A DNA stretch of 64,000 bases from Streptomyces sp. ISL-87 (GTDB lineage Bacteria > Actinomycetota > Actinomycetes > Streptomycetales > Streptomycetaceae). Below, piece by piece: positions 42,454 through 50,593 of the stretch (position 1 is the first letter of the stretch; every line of letters starts with the position of its first letter). The notes below the pieces were generated by a model, which saw nothing but the letters and a program-made list of their open reading frames with translations, made no database searches and was not told the DNA's origin. The stretch lies in contig NZ_JAGGOY010000005.1 of assembly GCF_018614095.1 (NCBI RefSeq), positions 34,131 to 98,130 on the forward strand, in the 5' to 3' direction. The position numbers and the translations under genes were made by a program.

Positions 42454-43152
42454 TCAGCGCTTGGCGTGGCGGCCGCGCTGGCCCGGGGCCTGCGGGTCGG
42501 CGGGACCCCCGGCGGGAGCCGCCGCGGCGGCCGCCTTGGACTCCTTGCGGGCCTTCATCACCTCGAAGGCCACCGGGATCAGCGAGAGGGCGACGATCAG
42601 GACGAGGATCATCTCGACGTTGGTCTTGATGAACTCGATCTGCCCGAGCCAGTAGCCGGCGACGGTCAGCCCCGCGCCCCACGCGACACCGCCGATGATG
42701 TTGTACGTCAGGAAGGTGCGGTACTTCATCGAGCCGGCGCCCGCGACCATCGGCGCGAACGTGCGGATGATGGGCACGAAACGGGCGAGCACGATGGCCT
42801 TCGGGCCGTGCAGGTCCATGAACTCGTGCGCCTTGTCCAGGTTCTCCCGCTTGAAGAGCTTGGACTTGGGCCGGTTGAAGATCTTCGGGCCGAAGAACTT
42901 GCCGATCATGTAGCCGACCTGGTCACCGATGATCGCGGCGGCCGCGATCAGGGTGCAGACCAGCCACAGCGGCTGCTCGATGTACTCGCCGTTCGCGACC
43001 AGCAGGCCCGCCGTGAAGAGGAGGGAGTCGCCGGGGAGGAAGGCGAAGAGCCCCGACTCGGCGAAGACGATGGCCAGGATGCCGATCAGGCCGTAATGCG
43101 AGATCAGGTAGTCCGGGGACAGCCACTCAGGGGCGAGCGCAAGCGTGTACAC
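42454..43152 (-). CDS. DedA-family membrane protein
   Basis: The 232-residue protein has the DedA/VTT fold: ESGLFAFLPGDSLLFTAGLL near residue 32, GDQVGYMIGKFFGP, and the conserved FVPIIRTFAPMVAGAGSMKYRTF, with several membrane and re-entrant helices. The family includes lipid carriers such as undecaprenyl-phosphate flippases. The start is a GTG (43152) with GGAGAG upstream; the C-terminus is Ala/Pro-rich and basic. The specific lipid is not evident. Confidence 0.9.
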   Translation of the reverse strand: MYTLALAPEWLSPDYLISHYGLIGILAIVFAESGLFAFLPGDSLLFTAGLLVANGEYIEQPLWLVCTLIAAAAIIGDQVGYMIGKFFGPKIFNRPKSKLFKRENLDKAHEFMDLHGPKAIVLARFVPIIRTFAPMVAGAGSMKYRTFLTYNIIGGVAWGAGLTVAGYWLGQIEFIKTNVEMILVLIVALSLIPVAFEVMKARKESKAAAAAAPAGGPADPQAPGQRGRHAKR

Positions 43153-43230
43153 GAGTTCCGGGCTCTCCTGGATCGGGGGGTATCAGCGATGCCGGCGGAC
43201 AAGACAGTGGTCTCAATTATCAACGCACAC

Positions 43231-43264
43231 GGCCCCCACCCGGTTCCAGGTACCGAAGGGGGCC
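43231..43264 (-). terminator. tipA terminator
   Basis: GGCCCCC (43231-43237) pairs with GGGGGCC (43258-43264), and an inner CGGT/ACCG extends the structure around a TCCAGGT loop. It lies about 60 bases beyond the tipA stop, past the 11-bp array, and upstream of the DedA start. Confidence 0.7.
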
Positions 43265-43289
43265 GCGAGGGGACTCTGGGGCTATCCGT

Positions 43290-43333
43290 GATTACACCCC
43301 GACTACACGCTGACTACACCCCGACTACACCTT
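43290..43333. repeat. Four tandem 11-bp units carrying the tipA stop codon
   Basis: GATTACACCCC, GACTACACGCT, GACTACACCCC and GACTACACCTT are contiguous. The last covers the tipA stop codon (43325-43327, CTA on the plus strand). Because 11 is not a multiple of three, the copies place TAG or TAA in all three minus-strand frames after the gene. Confidence 0.92.
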
Positions 43334-44083
43334 GCGTACCGCGTTCGCCGTGATCGCGTCCCGCAGGAACTGCGCCAGGCCGGGCCGCACGGCGTCGTAG
43401 TGGGCCGTGAACCGCTCGTCCGCGACGTACATCTCACCGAGACAGGTGTGCATCTCGTACGAGCAGTCGTAGTGGTTCCGGCTGATCTGGCCGCGGTGCT
43501 CCTCGGCCAGGTCCATGGCCTCCTCGGAGTCCGCGGCCGCGCCGGATTCCATCAGCGCGGCGAGCCGGCCGTTGAGGTCCTCGGCCTGGTCCTGGATGCG
43601 CTTCCAGTCGTCCTTCGTGTACGTGGCCGCCCGCCGCGCCGACTCCTTGTACGCGTCGGTGCCGCCCCAGCGCTGCTCCGCCTCCTCGGCGTAGTCGTCC
43701 GGGTCGAAGTCCCCGAAGACCTCGAACTTCTCCTCGGGCGTGAGATTGATGCCCATCTGCTTCGCCTCCATGGCGTGCTCAACGGCCTTGGCCATCTGCT
43801 GGAGCCGGGCGATCCGGTCGGACAGCAGGGCATGCTGCCGGCGCAGATGCTCCCTTGGATCCGAATCCGGGTCGTCCAGCAGGACCGCGACCTCGTCGAG
43901 CGGGAAGCCGAGCTCCCGGTAGAACAGGATCTGCTGAAGCCTGTCCAGGTCGGCGTCGTCGTACCGCCGGTGACCTGCGTGGCTGCGGCCGCTCGGGGAG
44001 AGCAGCCCGATCTCGTCGTAGTGGTGCAGCGTGCGCACCGTGACTCCGGCGAAACCGGCGACCTGGCCCACGGAGTAGCTCAT
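43325..44083 (-). CDS. tipA: MerR-family thiopeptide-responsive activator TipA
   Basis: The 252-residue protein is the long form TipAL: an N-terminal MerR winged helix (MSYSVGQVAGFAGVTVRTLHHYDEIGLL), a coiled coil, and a C-terminal drug-recognition domain with NHYDCSYEMHTCLGEMYV. Cys207 and Cys214 are both present; the latter is the residue known to bond covalently to thiostrepton-type antibiotics. An internal start at Met110 (ATG 43756, MGINLTPEEKFEVFGDFDP) matches the known start of the short form TipAS, the abundant drug-sequestering protein. Its promoter has the expected MerR-type operator (44116-44146). Confidence 0.95.
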   Translation of the reverse strand: MSYSVGQVAGFAGVTVRTLHHYDEIGLLSPSGRSHAGHRRYDDADLDRLQQILFYRELGFPLDEVAVLLDDPDSDPREHLRRQHALLSDRIARLQQMAKAVEHAMEAKQMGINLTPEEKFEVFGDFDPDDYAEEAEQRWGGTDAYKESARRAATYTKDDWKRIQDQAEDLNGRLAALMESGAAADSEEAMDLAEEHRGQISRNHYDCSYEMHTCLGEMYVADERFTAHYDAVRPGLAQFLRDAITANAVRKV

Positions 44084-44115
44084 CGTTCCCGCTCCTCTGG
44101 TTGGGTACGCCCTTC

Positions 44116-44146
44116 ACTGTGGTCCCTCACGTGGCGTGAGGTGCAA
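44116..44146 (-). promoter_or_regulatory. tipA promoter with operator palindrome
   Basis: On the minus strand, TTGCAC (44141-44146) and CACAGT (44116-44121) form -35 and -10 boxes separated by 19 bases, the long spacing typical of MerR-activated promoters. The spacer holds CCTCACG-CCA-CGTGAGG (44125-44141), matching the known ptipA operator pattern. An AGAGGAG ribosome site precedes ATG 44083. Confidence 0.85.
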
Positions 44147-44187
44147 GTCCGGCCCGGCGGGCCGGCCCGCGTTCCAGATCTTGCGGG

Positions 44188-44742
44188 TTACCCCGCGTTC
44201 CAGGTCTCGCCCTTCTCCAGCGCCACCAGCTCGAACGCCGTCTTCCCGTCCAGGGACTCGCGCACGATGTCCGCGTGGCCCGCGTGCCGGGCGTGCTCCT
44301 CGACCAGGTGCATCAGCAGCCAGCGCATCGAGACCTTGCCCTCCTTCGGGAACCAGGGGGCCTCGGGCAGCGGGAAGGTGTCGTCCATGCTCGGCACGGA
44401 GCGGATGAACTCCTCCAGCTCGGCCACGACGCCGTCCCAGAAGGCCAGGATCCCGGGGACGGTCTCGTCCTCGACCAGGCGGAAGCTGTCGCCCCAGGTC
44501 TCCCGGGTGCGCTGCTTCTCGTTCACCCGCTGCTGCGCCAGCCGCAGCCAGCCCAGTTCCGTCTCCGCGACGTGCTTGAGCAGCCCCGACAGGGACAGCC
44601 CGCTCGCGCTCGGGCGGCTCGCGGCCTGCTCCTCGGTCAGGCCGAGCACCGACCGGCGCAGGGCGCCGCGCTGGGCCTCGGCGAAGTTCAGGAGCGCGCC
44701 GCGCTCGTCGCCGTAGGACTCCGCGGGAACGTGAGTGACCAT
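44188..44742 (-). CDS. DinB-family protein
   Basis: The 184-residue protein has a four-helix DinB/YfiT-type fold with the three conserved histidines expected to bind metal: KHVAETELGWLRLAQ (His near residue 53) and LVEEHARHAGHADIVRE. Members act as metal-dependent enzymes in thiol (mycothiol/bacillithiol) or detoxification reactions. ATG 44742 is the only ATG start; TTG 44751 is a possible alternative. It lies upstream of tipA in the same orientation but the tipA promoter lies between. Confidence 0.85.
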   Translation of the reverse strand: MVTHVPAESYGDERGALLNFAEAQRGALRRSVLGLTEEQAASRPSASGLSLSGLLKHVAETELGWLRLAQQRVNEKQRTRETWGDSFRLVEDETVPGILAFWDGVVAELEEFIRSVPSMDDTFPLPEAPWFPKEGKVSMRWLLMHLVEEHARHAGHADIVRESLDGKTAFELVALEKGETWNAG

Positions 44743-44831
44743 GCTGACCAACCGCCTTCGTGAGTGCCCCTCGTGCTGACAGTAACCACACTACGAAGGC
44801 TTGCGGTCAGCTTCTGTCCTCAATCCCCGGG

Positions 44832-46910
44832 CTACTGGCCCCCGTCCGGGCGGGCCGGCGGGAGCTCGGTGCGCGGCTTCGGGAGCAGCGCCTTGGACAG
44901 GTCCTGCTTGCCCTTGTCGTCCAGCCCGTACATCGCCTCGTAGATGTTGCGGACCGCCGGTCCGGAGGCGCCGGAGCCGGTGCCGCCCTGGGAGATCGTC
45001 ATGACGATCGCGTAGTCCTCGGTGTAGGAGGCGAACCACGAGGTGGTCTGCTTGCCGTGGACCTCGGCCGTGCCGGTCTTGGCGTGCATCGGGATCTGCT
45101 TCTGCGGCCAGCCGCCGAAGCGCCAGGCGGCGCTGCCGGTGGTGGCGACCGACGCGAGGGCGCCGTCGATGTCGTCGCGCGTCTTCGCGTCCATCGGCAG
45201 CTTGGCCTGCACCTTCGGCACGATCTCCTTGACCGAGGTGCCGTCGGCGCTGACGACGGCCTTGCCGATGCTGGGCTGGTGGAGGGTGCCGCCGTTGGCG
45301 ATGGCCGCGTAGATGGACGCCATCTGGATCGGGGTGACGAGGGTGTCGCCCTGCCCGATCGAGTAGTTGATGGCGTCGCCCTCACGCATCTGGTTGCCCT
45401 GGCGGCAGTTCTCGTAGGCGATCTTCTCCGCGAACGAGCCGTCCTTCTTGCCGTCCCGGCACCAGGCGGCCTTGTTCGCCTCGAAGAAGTCCTTCTTCCA
45501 CTGGCGGTCGGGGACCCGTCCCGGGACCTCGTTCGGCAGGTCGATGCCGGTGCGCTTGCCCAGGCCGAACTGGTGGGCGGTCTTGAAGAACCAGTCGTTG
45601 GGGTTCTTCCGGGGGTTGATCCCGCCGTCCTTCTTCCACTCCTGGTCGGCGAGGGCGTAGTAGACCGTGTCGCAGGAGACTTCGAGGGCCCGGCCGATGG
45701 AGATGTTGCCGTAGCCGTGCGACTCGAAGTTCGTGAAGCGCTGGCTGCCGACGGAGTACGAGCTGGGGCAGGGGTAGCTGCCGTTGAACGGGTATCCGGC
45801 GTTGACCACGGCGGTGGACGAGATGACCTTGAAGATGGAGCCCGGTGCCGCCTGGGCCTGGATCGCCCGGTTCAGCAGCGGGAAATTGGAGCCCTTGCCG
45901 GTCAGCGCCGCGTAGTCCTTGGCGGAGATGCCGCCCACCCAGGCGTTCGGGTCGTAGGTGGGGTTCGAGGCCATCGCGACGACGCGGCCGGTCTTGGTCT
46001 CCATGACCACGACGGCGCCCGAGTCCGCCTCGTACTTGCGGTGGGTGTTCTCGTCGTACTGCTTGCGGGCCTCGACCATCGCGCTGTTCAGCTCGCGCTC
46101 GGCGACCGCCTGCACCCGCGCGTCGATCGACGTCACGATGTTCGAGCCGGGCTGGGGCTTGTCGCTCTCGGTCTGGCCGATGACACGTCCGAGGTTGTCC
46201 ACCTCGTACCGCGTGATGCCCGCCTTGCCGCGCAGCTCCTTGTCGTACGTGCGCTCCAGGCCCGAGCGGCCCACCTGGTCGGACCGCAGGTACGGGGAGT
46301 CGGTCTTCTTCGCCTTGGTGATCTCCTCGTCGGTGACCGGCGAGAGGTAGCCGAGCACCTGGGAGGTGTTGGCCTGCTCGGGGGCCGGGTAGCGGCGCAG
46401 GGCGGTCGGCTCGGCGGTGATGCCGGGGAACTCCTCGGCGTGTTCCCTTATCTCCAGCACCTGGTCCGTGGTCGCCTCGTCGGTGACCGGGATCGGCTGG
46501 TACGGGGAGCCGTTCCAGCAGGGCTTGGGCGTCTTGGCGTCGCAGAGGCGGACGCTGTCGACCACGTCCTCCGCGTCCAGGTCCAGGACGCCCGCGAGGC
46601 GGGTGAGCACGTCCTTGCCCCGGTCCTTCATCTTCGTCAGCTCGGTACGGCTGGCGGAGACGACCATGCGGGTCTCGATGTCGGCGAGCGGAACACCCCG
46701 GTCGTCGAGGATGGAGCCGCGCACGGCGGGCTGGACGACCTGCTGGACGTGGTTGTTCTTGGCCTCGTCGGTGTACTCCTGGCCATTGCGTATCTGGAGG
46801 TACCAGAGGCGCCCGCCGAGGGTGAGCAGCAGCGAGAAGACGACCACCTGGATGACGACGAGCCGGTTCTGGACCCGAGGGGTCCGCCCGGTCTCCGGAA
46901 TGTTGGTCAA
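44832..46910 (-). CDS. Class B penicillin-binding protein (PBP2/MrdA type)
   Basis: This transpeptidase cross-links peptidoglycan during elongation or sporulation. The 692-residue protein has one N-terminal membrane helix (about 17-37), a dimerisation domain (VQPAVRGSILDDRGVPLA), and the transpeptidase motifs Ser358-x-x-Lys361 (PGSIFK), Ser412-Cys-Asp (VSCDTVYY) and Lys611-Thr-Gly (HAKTGTAEVHG). A TTG start at 46910 is preferred because GGGGGAG lies eight bases upstream and the protein opens LTNIPETGRTPRVQ. The gene stands alone, without rodA next to it. Confidence 0.92.
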   Translation of the reverse strand: MTNIPETGRTPRVQNRLVVIQVVVFSLLLTLGGRLWYLQIRNGQEYTDEAKNNHVQQVVQPAVRGSILDDRGVPLADIETRMVVSASRTELTKMKDRGKDVLTRLAGVLDLDAEDVVDSVRLCDAKTPKPCWNGSPYQPIPVTDEATTDQVLEIREHAEEFPGITAEPTALRRYPAPEQANTSQVLGYLSPVTDEEITKAKKTDSPYLRSDQVGRSGLERTYDKELRGKAGITRYEVDNLGRVIGQTESDKPQPGSNIVTSIDARVQAVAERELNSAMVEARKQYDENTHRKYEADSGAVVVMETKTGRVVAMASNPTYDPNAWVGGISAKDYAALTGKGSNFPLLNRAIQAQAAPGSIFKVISSTAVVNAGYPFNGSYPCPSSYSVGSQRFTNFESHGYGNISIGRALEVSCDTVYYALADQEWKKDGGINPRKNPNDWFFKTAHQFGLGKRTGIDLPNEVPGRVPDRQWKKDFFEANKAAWCRDGKKDGSFAEKIAYENCRQGNQMREGDAINYSIGQGDTLVTPIQMASIYAAIANGGTLHQPSIGKAVVSADGTSVKEIVPKVQAKLPMDAKTRDDIDGALASVATTGSAAWRFGGWPQKQIPMHAKTGTAEVHGKQTTSWFASYTEDYAIVMTISQGGTGSGASGPAVRNIYEAMYGLDDKGKQDLSKALLPKPRTELPPARPDGGQ

Positions 46911-46986
46911 CTCAGGTCTCCCCCGGGCGCGCACCACCTGCCACTTGCCCGCCCGAGTGTAGAACGGCCCGGGTTCGGAATGGGAA

Positions 46987-47156
46987 GTCAGACCGGGAAG
47001 TGCCCGGAACGGGGAGTGCGCGAGAAGGGGAAGCCGGTCAGAACCGCGCGGTGCGTCAGAAGGCATGCGCGTCAGAACCGCACGGTGCGTCAGCACGCGA
47101 AGCCCGTCAGAACGGGAAGCGCGTCAGACCGGGAAGCCCGTCAGAACGGGAAGTGC
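46987..47156. repeat. Seven to eight tandem units of about 17 bp carrying the downstream gene's stop codon
   Basis: GTCAG-led units start at 46987 (diverged), 47037, 47055, 47071, 47089, 47106, 47123 and 47140; the last four are 17 bases with consensus GTCAGAACGGGAAGCSC. The final unit contains the aldehyde dehydrogenase stop (47141-47143) and its last four codons. The repeated TCA gives minus-strand TGA codons in all three frames. The array fills most of the 230-base stretch between the PBP start and the dehydrogenase stop. Confidence 0.93.
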
Positions 47157-48598
47157 GTCCGGCCGTGCTGGACCGAGATCCACTTCTGGGTGGTGAAGGC
47201 CTCCACGGTCGCCTCGCCGTTCAGCCGGCCCAGCCCCGACGCCTTCTCCCCGCCGAACGCCGCCAGCGGCTCGTCGCCGATGGTGGAGTCGTTGACGTGG
47301 ATCATCCCCGTCTCGATCCGCTGCGCGAAGCGCACCCCGCGCTCCACGTCCCGCGTGTGCACCGCGCCGCTCAGCCCGTACGGGGTGGCGTTGGTCAGCC
47401 GGACGGCCTCGTCCTCGCCGTCGAAGACCACCAGCAGCGCCACCGGGCCGAAGATCTCCTGGCCCAGCAGCGGGGAGTCCTCGGGAAGGCCGGCCAGCAC
47501 GGTCGGCTCCACCAGGTTGCCGCGCGTAGAGCCCCGTACCAGCGCCTGCGCGCCCGCCTCCACGGCGCGGTCCACCAGCGCGGTCAGGGCGTCGGCCTGG
47601 AAGGAGTTGATCAGCGGGCCGATCTGGGTGTCGTCCTCGCGCGGGTCGCCGGTCTTCAGGCCCCGCACCCGCGCGGTGAACTTCTCGGTGAACTCCTCCG
47701 CGACCGAGGCGTCGACCAGGATCCGGTTGGCGGCCATGCAGACCTGGCCCTGGTACACGAAGCGGCTGAAGACGGCCGCGTCCACCGCGTAGTCGAGGTC
47801 CGCGTCGTCGAGGACGACCAGGGCGCTGTTGCCGCTGAGCTCCAGGACCGTCCGCTTGAAGTGCCGGGCGGCGACCGCCCCGACGTGCCGGCCGACCCGG
47901 TCGGAGCCGGCGAATGAGATGACCTTCGGCACGGGGTGGGTGAGGAGCGCGTCGCCTATCTCGGCGATGTCGGTGACCAGGACGTTGAGCAGCCCGGCCG
48001 GCAGCCCGGCGTCCTCGAAGATCTTGGCGATGAGCCCGCCGCCGACCACCGGCGCGTTCTGGTTCGGCTTGATCACGACCGCGTTGCCGAGGGCGAGCGC
48101 GGGGGCGACGGACTTCAGGGTGACCAGGAACGGGAAGTTGAACGGGCTGATCACGGCGACGACGCCGACCGGGAGGCGCTGGACCCGGTTCTCCTTGCCC
48201 TCGACCGGCGAGGGCAGGATCCGGCCCTCGGGTCGGACGGCCAGCTGCATCGCCTCGCGGATGAATTCCTTCGCGAGGTGGACCTCGTACTCGGCCTTGG
48301 GGCGGGTCCCGCCGAGCTCGTCGATCATCGCCTCGACGATCTCCTTCTCGCGCTCCTCGGTGATGCGCAGGGCGCGTTCCAGGACCGCACGTCTGGTGTA
48401 CGGGCTGGTCGCGGCCCAGTCCTTCTGCGCGCGCTCGGCGCCGCGGTAGGCCTGGTCCACCTGCTCGACGGTGGCCACGGTGATGGCCGCGAGCTTCTCC
48501 CCGTTGTACGGGTTGACGTCGATGATGTCCCAGGAACCGGTACCGGCCAGCCATTCGCCGTCGATGTACTGGTGAGCCACGTCGTCGAATATGGACAT
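47141..48598 (-). CDS. NAD(P)-dependent aldehyde dehydrogenase, benzaldehyde dehydrogenase-like
   Basis: The 485-residue enzyme oxidises an aldehyde to its acid. It has the family landmarks SPFNFPFLVTLKSVAPALALGN, FAGSDRVGRHVG, the catalytic Glu in VLELSGNSALVVLDDADLD and catalytic Cys in YQGQVCMAANRILV, plus the cofactor motif GPVALLVVF and the C-terminal FTTQKWISVQ. It resembles benzaldehyde or salicylaldehyde dehydrogenases. ATG 48598 has AAGGGA upstream. No aromatic catabolism genes are nearby, so the substrate is unknown. Confidence 0.9.
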   Translation of the reverse strand: MSIFDDVAHQYIDGEWLAGTGSWDIIDVNPYNGEKLAAITVATVEQVDQAYRGAERAQKDWAATSPYTRRAVLERALRITEEREKEIVEAMIDELGGTRPKAEYEVHLAKEFIREAMQLAVRPEGRILPSPVEGKENRVQRLPVGVVAVISPFNFPFLVTLKSVAPALALGNAVVIKPNQNAPVVGGGLIAKIFEDAGLPAGLLNVLVTDIAEIGDALLTHPVPKVISFAGSDRVGRHVGAVAARHFKRTVLELSGNSALVVLDDADLDYAVDAAVFSRFVYQGQVCMAANRILVDASVAEEFTEKFTARVRGLKTGDPREDDTQIGPLINSFQADALTALVDRAVEAGAQALVRGSTRGNLVEPTVLAGLPEDSPLLGQEIFGPVALLVVFDGEDEAVRLTNATPYGLSGAVHTRDVERGVRFAQRIETGMIHVNDSTIGDEPLAAFGGEKASGLGRLNGEATVEAFTTQKWISVQHGRTHFPF

Positions 48599-48687
48599 GC
48601 CATCCCTTACTGCGAGCGCGCACCCGTGCGCTGCACCGGAGACCGATCGGTCGTCATGCACTGATCAGACGTCATACTACGTGCGAA

Positions 48688-49548
48688 TCAAGACAGTTGG
48701 AGGAGCCCGCGAAGGAGATCCCGGGTCCGGTCGGGATCGGGGCAGTCGGCCTGGAGCCGCTCCATCGCCCGGCCGTACTGCGTCACTTCCTCTTCTTTGT
48801 CCAGGTAGAGGGCACTGGTGAGCTGTTCCAGATAGACGATGTCCTGGAGGTCCGACTCGGGGAAGCGCAGCAGGGTGAAGGCTCCGCTCTCGCCCGCGTG
48901 GCCGCCGAAGGAGAACGGCATCACCTGGAGCTGGACGTTGGGCCGCTGGGACACCTCGATGAGGTGCTCCAACTGCCCGCGCATGACGTCCCGGTCGCCG
49001 TACGGGCGGCGCAGGGCGGCCTCGTCGAGGACGGCGTGGAAGACCGGGGCACTCTCGGAGACGAGGACCTTCTGCCGCTCCAGGCGCAGCGCGACGCGGC
49101 GGTCGATCTCAGCCGCGGTGGCGTCGGGCATGCCGCGCCTGACGACCGCCTGGGCGTAGGCCTCGGTCTGCAACAGGCCGTGGATGAACTGGACTTCGTA
49201 AATGCGGATGAGGGAAGCGGCGCCTTCGAGGCCGACGTACGTCTGGAACCACCCGGGCAGCACGTCGCCGTAACTGTGCCACCAGCCCGCCGCGTTGGCC
49301 TCGCGGACCAGCCCCAGGAGGGACTCCCGCTCGGCGCCGTCGGTGACTCCGTAGAGCGTGAGGAGGTCCTCCACGTCTCGGGCCTTGAAGCTCACCCTTC
49401 CCAACTCCAAGCGGCTGATCTTCGATTCGGATGCGCGGATCGAGTAGCCGGCCGCCTCACGGGTGATGCCGCGGGATTCTCGGAGTCGCCTGAGCTGCGA
49501 GCCCAGGAGGATGCGGCGCACCACAGAACCGCTGGCTTCTGCGGTCAC
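48688..49548 (-). CDS. XRE-family regulator with DUF5753 domain (WhiJ-like)
   Basis: The 286-residue protein has an N-terminal helix-turn-helix (GSQLRRLRESRGITREAAGYSIRASESKISRLELG) and a DUF5753 domain (about 95-280: YEVQFIHGLLQTEAYAQAV, LEHLIEVSQRPNVQLQVMPFS, DIVYLEQLTSALYLD). Such regulators form pairs with DUF397 proteins in Streptomyces developmental control, with WhiJ as the best-known example. GTG 49548 is chosen for AGGACAA upstream; ATG 49566 lacks a ribosome site. It is divergent from the HATPase gene; three TGCACGTGCA palindromes nearby are candidate binding sites. Confidence 0.9.
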   Translation of the reverse strand: MTAEASGSVVRRILLGSQLRRLRESRGITREAAGYSIRASESKISRLELGRVSFKARDVEDLLTLYGVTDGAERESLLGLVREANAAGWWHSYGDVLPGWFQTYVGLEGAASLIRIYEVQFIHGLLQTEAYAQAVVRRGMPDATAAEIDRRVALRLERQKVLVSESAPVFHAVLDEAALRRPYGDRDVMRGQLEHLIEVSQRPNVQLQVMPFSFGGHAGESGAFTLLRFPESDLQDIVYLEQLTSALYLDKEEEVTQYGRAMERLQADCPDPDRTRDLLRGLLQLS

Positions 49549-49760
49549 TTGTCCTGCCCTCCCCATCGCAATGTGTGCGCGTGGTCTGCGCATGGCGTGC
49601 GTCGCCGGGGCCCCCGCACCCCAGGGGCCGCAGTCTGCCACCAAAACGCATCGGCCCGTACTCGTTCTGTAACGGAATCCCGGCTCCGGGAAAAGAAGTC
49701 CGTAAGGATGCGTAGGAAGAAATGAGCAAGAACCGTCACGGGAGTGGACAGGTCCGGCGC

Positions 49761-49772
49761 ATGCACGTGCAT
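49761..49772. promoter_or_regulatory. Palindrome site 1, upstream of the HATPase gene
   Basis: ATGCACGTGCAT is a perfect 12-base palindrome with core TGCACGTGCA (49762-49771), in the 363-base divergent stretch 49549-49911 between the XRE regulator and HATPase genes. The same core occurs at 50561 and 50913. A related half site GCATCTG occurs twice just downstream. I see no other feature in this stretch. Confidence 0.65.
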
Positions 49773-49911
49773 CTGCCCTTGCATCTGACTTCCGCATTCG
49801 GAACGATGGTCCCCGCGCACCTGCGTGCTCCTCGCGCCGGCGCCGGACCCACCCCGCAGTTCTTTCTGGGCAGAGCCGCCGCTCGGCCCGCGAATCCCGG
49901 GAGTGCCTCGC

Positions 49912-50424
49912 ATGGGGACGAATGGATCGACCATGCTCGAGCCGTTACGGCAGGGGCTTCCTCCGGTTGACCCCACGGCTGTCTCCGGGTCCGCCTCCTG
50001 CGCTCTGCCCGCCCACTACGAGGCGGTGCGGGGCGCCCGTTCGTTCACCCGGTCCACGCTGGCCCAGTGGGGTCTCGACGACCGCTTCGACGACGTGTCC
50101 CTGGTCGTCTCCGAACTCGTCACCAACGCGCTGCGCCACGCCCTTCCGGACGATGCGCGGTCTACGGTGGCCACCGAGCCGGAGGCGCCGGTGAGGCTGC
50201 ACCTGATGCGGTGGAGCACCCGGCTGGTGTGCGCGGTGCGGGACCCCAGCGAGGACCGGCCGGGCGGCTCGTTCGCCCCGGAGCGGATGGACGAGAACTG
50301 CGACCTGGAGTCCGGGCGCGGGCTGTTCCTGGTGGACTCGTACAGCGACAGCTGGGGCTGGCACCCGCTCGCGGGGCGACTGACCGGCAAAGTGGTCTGG
50401 GCGCTGTTCCTGCTCCACGACTGA
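49912..50424 (+). CDS. RsbW-like histidine-kinase-type ATP-binding protein
   Basis: This 170-residue protein has a HATPase_c_2 fold: N-box VSLVVSELVTNALRHA, DPSEDRPGG-type G1 region and ESGRGLFLVDSYSDSWGWHP, then KVVWALF. Such stand-alone kinases are often anti-sigma factors or regulatory partners in streptomycete XRE/DUF397 cassettes. ATG 49912 was chosen for GGGAG eight bases upstream; an in-frame ATG 49933 is possible. Its position between an XRE and a DUF397 gene supports a regulatory role, probably binding one of them or a sigma factor. Confidence 0.88.
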   Translation: MGTNGSTMLEPLRQGLPPVDPTAVSGSASCALPAHYEAVRGARSFTRSTLAQWGLDDRFDDVSLVVSELVTNALRHALPDDARSTVATEPEAPVRLHLMRWSTRLVCAVRDPSEDRPGGSFAPERMDENCDLESGRGLFLVDSYSDSWGWHPLAGRLTGKVVWALFLLHD

Positions 50425-50446
50425 GGTCCGCGGGCGTCACGGGTAC

Positions 50447-50521
50447 GGCATACGAGACGGCACACGAGACTGCACACGAGCACGGCACACGAGTGCGGCA
50501 TACGAACAGGGCATATACGAC
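50447..50521. repeat. Six tandem units of 12-13 bp
   Basis: Units such as GGCATACGAGAC, GGCACACGAGAC, TGCACACGAGCAC, GGCACACGAGTGC, GGCATACGAACA and GGGCATATACGAC follow each other between the HATPase stop and the terminator at 50523. The consensus GGCAYACGAG is clear though copies vary. Confidence 0.8.
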
Positions 50522-50522
50522 A

Positions 50523-50561
50523 ACTGGCCGGGGTTGATCATTTCGATCAGTCCCGGCCAGT
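50523..50561. terminator. Bidirectional terminator
   Basis: ACTGGCCGGG plus GTTGATC (50523-50539) pairs with GATCAGT plus CCCGGCCAGT (50545-50561): a 17-bp stem with two G-U pairs and a 5-base loop. It lies between the converging HATPase and DUF397 genes. Confidence 0.85.
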
Positions 50562-50570
50562 GCACGTGCA
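50561..50570. promoter_or_regulatory. Palindrome site 2, between converging genes
   Basis: TGCACGTGCA begins at the last base of the terminator stem and lies 24 bases past the DUF397 stop. It is identical to the cores at 49762 and 50913. Being downstream of both genes, it would not be a simple promoter operator. Confidence 0.55.
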
Positions 50571-50593
50571 TGGCGTGATCAGAGCGCTGTTCC

